From Candidatus Poribacteria bacterium (lineage in GTDB: Bacteria > Poribacteria > WGA-4E > WGA-3G), in assembly GCA_003635195.1 (NCBI GenBank), contig PYIY01000067.1:20227-84226 (forward strand): a stretch of DNA of 64,000 nt. The letters run 5' to 3'. How positions within the stretch are numbered: position 1 is the first letter of the stretch; every line of letters starts with the position of its first letter. The notes under the pieces are model-generated. The model was not told where the DNA came from, made no database searches, and was given only the letters and a program-made list of their open reading frames with translations. A program made the position numbers and the translations under genes. This document shows, piece by piece, positions 60,314 to 64,000 of this stretch.

Positions 60314-61267
60314 CTAAAGCTGTTTGACAGGATTTGACAGTGTGCCGAATCCATCGATATCTATCTGCACAACGTCCCGAGCAGCAAGTGGTAGATCGTT
60401 TGGGACGATGATACCGGTGCCGGTTGAGACGACGGTGCCGAGCGGAATTGGGTTATCCCGCATCAGGAATTCGGTGAGTTGCTCAAACTTCCAATTGATT
60501 TGGGAAGTGTTCACTTCGCCTTGATAGATGATGTCTGCATCCCGAAGGACGGTGCATTGCATTTCCAGATTATATGGATCATCTATTTCAGACGGTGTGA
60601 GAAACATCGGACCGAGTGCACAGCACCCGTAAAAGACTTTGGATTGCGGCAAGTAGAGCGGGTTATCGCGTTCAATGTCCCATGCGGATACATCATTGCA
60701 GAGCGTGTATCCGACGATCTCGCCGTCGCCGCCGAGAACGTACGCGAGTTCTGGTTCTGTGGCTGTTAGCATGGAATCACTTCGAATGCCGATAAAACCG
60801 TTGGGACCAACGCAGCGTGGCGGTGTCGCTTTGAAAAATATCTCAGGACGGTCGGCGTGATAGACGCGGCTGTAGATGTCTTGTTCGGAGTCGTCGTCGC
60901 GCATGTCTGCGCTCCGTTTGTAGGTTACACCGCATCCCCATACTTCGGGGGCATCGATTGGCGATAAAAGGTGTGGTACATTTTCGTCGGGTGCAACGTC
61001 CAATTTCTTTAGCGTAAGACCTTCAGGTTCCGTTGATGCGTTTTCTGTATCTGCAAACGATGGGAGTTGCATCGGTGCTGGCGTTGCGACTTTCTCTTGA
61101 ATATCCGCGAGTATGACACCGAGGCTCATCTGTTCCTGATGCGCGAGCGCGAGCACTTCTAAGACACCGGGGGATTCCTCGCTTGTTACGTCAATCACTT
61201 CCTCGTCGCGGGTAACGATCCCGACCCGCTTGCCTAAATTCGGTAGATGAAACTGAATTAATTTCAT
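60314..61267 (-). CDS. FAH-family dehydratase, resembling 2-dehydro-3-deoxy-D-arabinonate dehydratase
   Basis: This 317-residue protein has a fumarylacetoacetate-hydrolase fold. It matches the KdaD-type branch as I recall it from Sulfolobus: SPIDAPEVWGCGVTYKRS, DRPEIFFKATPPRCVGPNG, TEPELAYVLGGDGEIVGYTLCNDVSAWDIERDNPLYLPQSK and RDNPIPLGTVVSTGTGI. The E-x-E acidic metal ligands around EPELA and the following Asp are present. It would act in non-phosphorylated pentose or sugar-acid breakdown. It sits 80 bases after the PhyH gene and 13 bases before the aldolase gene. Confidence 0.85.
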   Translation of the reverse strand: MKLIQFHLPNLGKRVGIVTRDEEVIDVTSEESPGVLEVLALAHQEQMSLGVILADIQEKVATPAPMQLPSFADTENASTEPEGLTLKKLDVAPDENVPHLLSPIDAPEVWGCGVTYKRSADMRDDDSEQDIYSRVYHADRPEIFFKATPPRCVGPNGFIGIRSDSMLTATEPELAYVLGGDGEIVGYTLCNDVSAWDIERDNPLYLPQSKVFYGCCALGPMFLTPSEIDDPYNLEMQCTVLRDADIIYQGEVNTSQINWKFEQLTEFLMRDNPIPLGTVVSTGTGIIVPNDLPLAARDVVQIDIDGFGTLSNPVKQL

Positions 61268-61347
61268 GTTTTTAACTTTCCTTGCGGTTCGGTGTGGCGA
61301 GTTTGGACGAGATCGCCCTTCTCCGTATACCCGCTTTCCACTTCGTT

Positions 61348-62166
61348 TTAGGAAAATTCAAGTTCTGCCCACGCTTGCGCGTTTTTTACAACTGCCTCTG
61401 GTGTCCTTCGCGAACGGAGTAGATGCCCTTGTGTTGTCCGAAGTGTTGGTTGTGTCGCATCTTGATAGCGGAAGTCTAAACTCCAGCGAACGTGTCCAGC
61501 GCGGTTCGGTAATCCGCGGTGAAAGAGTAGGTTACTGAAAATGACAACATCCCCCGGCGTAATCTCAATAGATACGGCATCCGCTTCAACCGGTTTGATA
61601 TAGTCATCATGGATGCGTAGATAGTATTCGTCTTTTTCGTGTGGAACAACGCCCCACTTGTGGCTCCCCGGAATGAACTCCATGCACCCGTTTTCAACGT
61701 TAACTGGCACTAACGGTGCCCAAACATTCATCATCCGCAAGACATCGGCTTCTTTTGAAGTGTAGCCTGCATCTTGATGCCACAACACCTCCGTTCGTTT
61801 GTTCTCAGGTAGTTTCGGACGGACGGAATAGTTCGGGTACAATCGGATTTCTGGACCTAAAATAACATCTGCGAGTTCAAGTAGGACGGGGTGCGCAAAC
61901 ACACCGAAAAATCCTTCACGATGCAGTTCTGGTCGAAAGATTGTCGGATTTTCATCGGGGTAATTTTCATAGAGCCGAATCAGTCGAGTTTCAAAAGTGG
62001 CACTGGCATATGTGTTCGCCAGTTTTCCTTCAGCTTGCCGTTGTAAGGCGAGTTCATCGACTAATGCTTTACATTCGTGCTTAACGGCTTCAAGTGTCTC
62101 CGATTCCAAAATACCGTGCAGGATAGAGAATCCGTTCTCATTGAAATCCGTGATAACTGATTCCAT
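61348..62166 (-). CDS. Phytanoyl-CoA dioxygenase-family oxygenase (second copy)
   Basis: This 272-residue Fe(II)/2-oxoglutarate hydroxylase of the PhyH family has DFNENGFSILHGIL at the start, H-x-D in LWHQDAGYTS, CMEFIPGSHKWG, and the distal His and Arg in LLFHRGLPNRAGHVRWSLDFRYQD. All iron ligands are visible. It is only loosely similar to the member at 46371-47153. It lies 44 bases after the APS kinase gene. Related enzymes hydroxylate very diverse small molecules; the substrate here is unknown. Confidence 0.92.
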   Translation of the reverse strand: MESVITDFNENGFSILHGILESETLEAVKHECKALVDELALQRQAEGKLANTYASATFETRLIRLYENYPDENPTIFRPELHREGFFGVFAHPVLLELADVILGPEIRLYPNYSVRPKLPENKRTEVLWHQDAGYTSKEADVLRMMNVWAPLVPVNVENGCMEFIPGSHKWGVVPHEKDEYYLRIHDDYIKPVEADAVSIEITPGDVVIFSNLLFHRGLPNRAGHVRWSLDFRYQDATQPTLRTTQGHLLRSRRTPEAVVKNAQAWAELEFS

Positions 62167-62210
62167 TTTCTTGCCCTATTTTACATATTGAATCGGTGCG
62201 TCCTTGCCTG

Positions 62211-62828
62211 TTAATTTTCTGCGGGGACGAGACCTATTTTCACAAGCGTTTGAACAACTGCCTGCGCGCATTCTTCAATCGAGAGCGCAGCAGTGTTGAC
62301 TGTAACCTCTGGATTCAGCGGTGGTTCATAAGGTGCACTGATGCCTGTAAATTCCTTAATCTCTCCAGCACGCGCTTTTTTGTATAAGCCTTTCGTATCT
62401 CGTTCTTCGCAGACTTCAACTGGGCAGTGAACAAAAACTTCAACGAACCTGTTCTCAGCGATGAGTGCGCGTGCCTGATCCCTGTCGGCGCGGTAAGGCG
62501 AGATGAAGGCTGTCATGACGACTGTACCTGCATCCGCAAAGAGTTTCGCAACTTCACCGATACGGCGGATGTTTTCCTCTCGGTCTTCTGGTGAGAAGCC
62601 TAAATTCTTGTTCAACCCGTGTCGTACATTATCACCATCTAAGACATAGGTATGGTGTCGCTGTTGATGCAATACCTGTTCGACGGCGTTCGCTAATGTT
62701 GATTTACCTGAGCCGGAGAGTCCGGTGAACCAAATCACGCAGCCTTTCTGATTCAGTAATTTTTCTCTATCTTCTACCGTGACAGTTGCTTCGTGCCACG
62801 TTATATTGGTCGCTTTTTGTTGAGCCAA
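62211..62828 (-). CDS. cysC: Adenylylsulfate (APS) kinase
   Basis: This 205-residue P-loop kinase makes PAPS from APS. It has [58 protein letters not shown] and [16 protein letters not shown], then a [31 protein letters not shown] substrate lid; all are diagnostic. The start is TTG, supported by GAGGA nine bases upstream. A consensus promoter with an overlapping palindrome controls it. It is a stand-alone kinase without an ATP-sulfurylase domain. PAPS could feed sulfation of glycans or metabolites rather than assimilation. Confidence 0.95.
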   Translation of the reverse strand: MAQQKATNITWHEATVTVEDREKLLNQKGCVIWFTGLSGSGKSTLANAVEQVLHQQRHHTYVLDGDNVRHGLNKNLGFSPEDREENIRRIGEVAKLFADAGTVVMTAFISPYRADRDQARALIAENRFVEVFVHCPVEVCEERDTKGLYKKARAGEIKEFTGISAPYEPPLNPEVTVNTAALSIEECAQAVVQTLVKIGLVPAEN

Positions 62829-62886
62829 TTCGATTATTCCTCACATCATAAAAAGTCAAAAAATTGAGGTGTTCCAAATGTCCCTC

Positions 62887-62906
62887 TATTATCAGATCTG
62901 ATAATA
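62887..62906. promoter_or_regulatory. 20-base perfect palindrome at the cysC transcription start (operator candidate)
   Basis: The half-site is TATTATCAGA with its exact complement following without a spacer. It covers the expected transcription start (about 62905) of the promoter just upstream, the usual place for a repressor site. Confidence 0.6.
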
Positions 62907-62911
62907 TTACT

Positions 62912-62941
62912 ATTATACGCGCAGATATAACGTAATGTCAA
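62912..62941 (-). promoter_or_regulatory. Near-consensus sigma-70 promoter of the cysC operon
   Basis: On the minus strand TTGACA (62941-62936) and TATAAT (62917-62912) are separated by 18 bases. Both hexamers are perfect matches to the consensus, the best promoter in the window. Confidence 0.85.
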
Positions 62942-63039
62942 CCTAAAATATAGACACATCCAGCTATCAATAGTCGGTTATCGGTTATCGTTTCTGATAC
63001 CGAGTTATGTTAAGAGGTTAATACTTATGAAAAAATAAC

Positions 63040-63098
63040 AAGAACTCCCTATAGTTGAGATTTAGGTTATCTCGTTGTGCTATAAGGAGTTCTTTTTC
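63040..63098. terminator. Long terminator-like hairpin
   Basis: A 15-bp arm AAGAACTCCCTATAG (63040-63054) pairs with CTATAAGGAGTTCTT (63080-63094) with one mismatch. It encloses an inner GAGAT/ATCTC stem and is followed by Ts on the plus strand; the minus strand also runs into a T-rich stretch. It lies about 100 bases after the activator stop codon. Confidence 0.5.
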
Positions 63099-63191
63099 GG
63101 TTCCCGTACTGTATGTATTATTTATTAAACCTGATTTATGTTATACAGGCGTTTAGCGACTTTAATCTCTTTTTGAAGAAATTTGTGCCGC

Positions 63192-64000
63192 TTAGTTATC
63201 TGGTTCTTTCCAATGTGCGTATTTCTGAAGCGTCCGTATATCAATATTTAACGATTCGGCTGCCTCACGTAGCGATGTATATTGCTGAATACGTCTTTGG
63301 GCGACCGCACGTAGGATTTGATTTTGGTTCATATCTCCTATGTTGAGAGATTCCACTTTTCCACCCACTCTTGATAGATAAGAAACCTGAGAATTAGGCC
63401 ACTCTCCAGGTGGACGCGTTGAAAGTTCATACATAATTGCATGCCGCGTTTCTGGCTGGAGTGTGTCCCAAATTGCGTGTTGCGTCTCTGGCGGGAGTGT
63501 CTGCCAGATAGAGGTGAGCGCCTGAACGAAATTTGGGTAAATATCCGGAAAATCTTTGAGTTCAAGTTTATCTGTTGTTGCGAGAGCGGTAGCAGTTTGG
63601 ATCGTGCTCCGAAGCTGGCGGATATTACCGGGCCATGCTGCGTGTTCAAGACGTTTGAGTGCCTCCGCGGTAATCCCTGTAACCCCTTTTCTATAGACAG
63701 CACTGAACTCATTAATAAAAGCTGCTACCAAGGGGGCAATATCTTCTGCGCGCTCTCGGAGTGGCGGTAGATGAAGCATCATCCCCTTAAGTCGGTAGTA
63801 GAGGTCTTCCCGAAATTCTTTTTTGGCGACTGTTTTCACAATATCCTTGTTTGTTGCGGCGATAATGTGAACATCAACAGTCAATGCCTCATTTCCACCG
63901 AGTCGCGTGAATGTGGCGGTGTCCAAGACGCGGAGGAGCATCTTCTGTGCGTCCAGGGACATTTCAGGAACTTCATCTAAAAAGAGAACGCCACCGTCTG
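63192..64000 (-). CDS. Sigma-54-dependent transcriptional activator, C-terminal part (5' end outside window)
   Basis: The visible 268 residues are the later half of a bacterial enhancer-binding protein. They comprise Walker B GGVLFLDEVPEMSLDAQ, the sensor I region VHIIAATNKD, FREDLYYRLKGMMLHLPPLRERAEDI, and sensor II WPGNIRQLRSTI. After a linker, a Fis-type helix-turn-helix follows (LREAAESLNIDIRTLQKYAHW). The Walker A and sigma-54-contact GAFTGA motifs, and any sensor domain, would lie beyond the window. The linker carries a duplicated phrase (TLPPETQHAIWDTLQPETRHAIMYEL). Neighbours are transcribed the same way but a strong hairpin separates them. Confidence 0.92.
   Translation of the reverse strand, partial: DGGVLFLDEVPEMSLDAQKMLLRVLDTATFTRLGGNEALTVDVHIIAATNKDIVKTVAKKEFREDLYYRLKGMMLHLPPLRERAEDIAPLVAAFINEFSAVYRKGVTGITAEALKRLEHAAWPGNIRQLRSTIQTATALATTDKLELKDFPDIYPNFVQALTSIWQTLPPETQHAIWDTLQPETRHAIMYELSTRPPGEWPNSQVSYLSRVGGKVESLNIGDMNQNQILRAVAQRRIQQYTSLREAAESLNIDIRTLQKYAHWKEPDN

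Larger units (their letters stand above)
62829..63191. other. Regulatory gap between the cysC operon and the sigma-54 activator
   Basis: No gene is seen. The gap holds the cysC promoter with its palindromic operator (62887-62941), a TATCGGTTATCG-type repeat (about 62972-62990) and a long hairpin (63040-63094) near the 3' side of the activator gene. Confidence 0.6.

Overview
The window looks like a bacterial chromosome fragment of the kind found in uncultured marine or sponge-associated Candidatus Poribacteria or close relatives. This is inferred from gene content, not from a marker gene: two phytanoyl-CoA-dioxygenase-like oxygenases, a formylglycine-type sulfatase with APS kinase nearby, xylose-isomerase-fold sugar enzymes, LamG and CBM9-like secreted proteins, and proteins carrying cohesin, dockerin and FlgD-like C-terminal domains. 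The organism appears to be diderm (an Omp85-type barrel, lipoproteins, a TRAP binding protein). No rRNA, tRNA, CRISPR array, prophage or intact insertion sequence was seen.

Layout. 0-5 kb, minus strand: a probable operon with a corrinoid protein, a RACo-like corrinoid activator, a homocysteine methyltransferase, a DUF402 protein and a DegT-type aminotransferase that runs off the window. 5-12 kb: a TRAP binding protein with its TatT lipoprotein, then YgfZ and a very unusual Omp85 protein carrying DUF4097-like and CBM9-like domains. 12-14 kb: a xylose-isomerase homologue and an adenylate-kinase-like gene. 14-23 kb: a GT39-like glycosyltransferase, two related GNAT acetyltransferases, an FRG-TPR protein bracketed by inverted REP-like sequences, and a 1190-residue secreted metzincin with repeated beta modules, cohesin, dockerin and FlgD-like tail. 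23-28 kb, plus strand: aroK-aroB behind a clear promoter, then a four-gene membrane cluster built around a DUF6754 protein, whose function is unknown. 28-34 kb: sugar isomerase, sulfatase, SDR, a compact restriction-modification pair and a dipeptide epimerase. 34-41 kb: a cell-wall amidase and an NfeD/flotillin (FloA) membrane operon. 41-45 kb: GmhA-like isomerase, ROK kinase and xylulokinase. 45-46.4 kb: a small unknown gene framed by palindromes and repeats, then a long non-coding stretch. 46-63 kb: mostly secreted or accessory proteins (cohesin-dockerin, paired LamG and paired CBM9-like proteins that share a C-terminal tag, CRTAC1-like, TPR, DUF3500, PQQ propeller) and a probable operon of APS kinase, PhyH, FAH-family dehydratase and D-threonine-aldolase-like enzyme. 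The right edge holds part of a sigma-54 activator.

How it fits together. One theme is use of sulfated, pentose-containing or methylated organic matter: sulfatase, sugar isomerases, xylulokinase, keto-deoxy-sugar-acid dehydratase, corrinoid methyl transfer and TRAP uptake. A second theme is export and envelope architecture: signal peptides, lipoproteins, the Omp85 chimera, cohesin/dockerin proteins, and a shared C-terminal K-L-x-T-T-W-G-x-x-K tag on otherwise unrelated exported proteins. The most promising undescribed items are that tag, the DUF6754 membrane cluster, the Omp85-CBM9 fusion and the repeat-framed gene near 45 kb.
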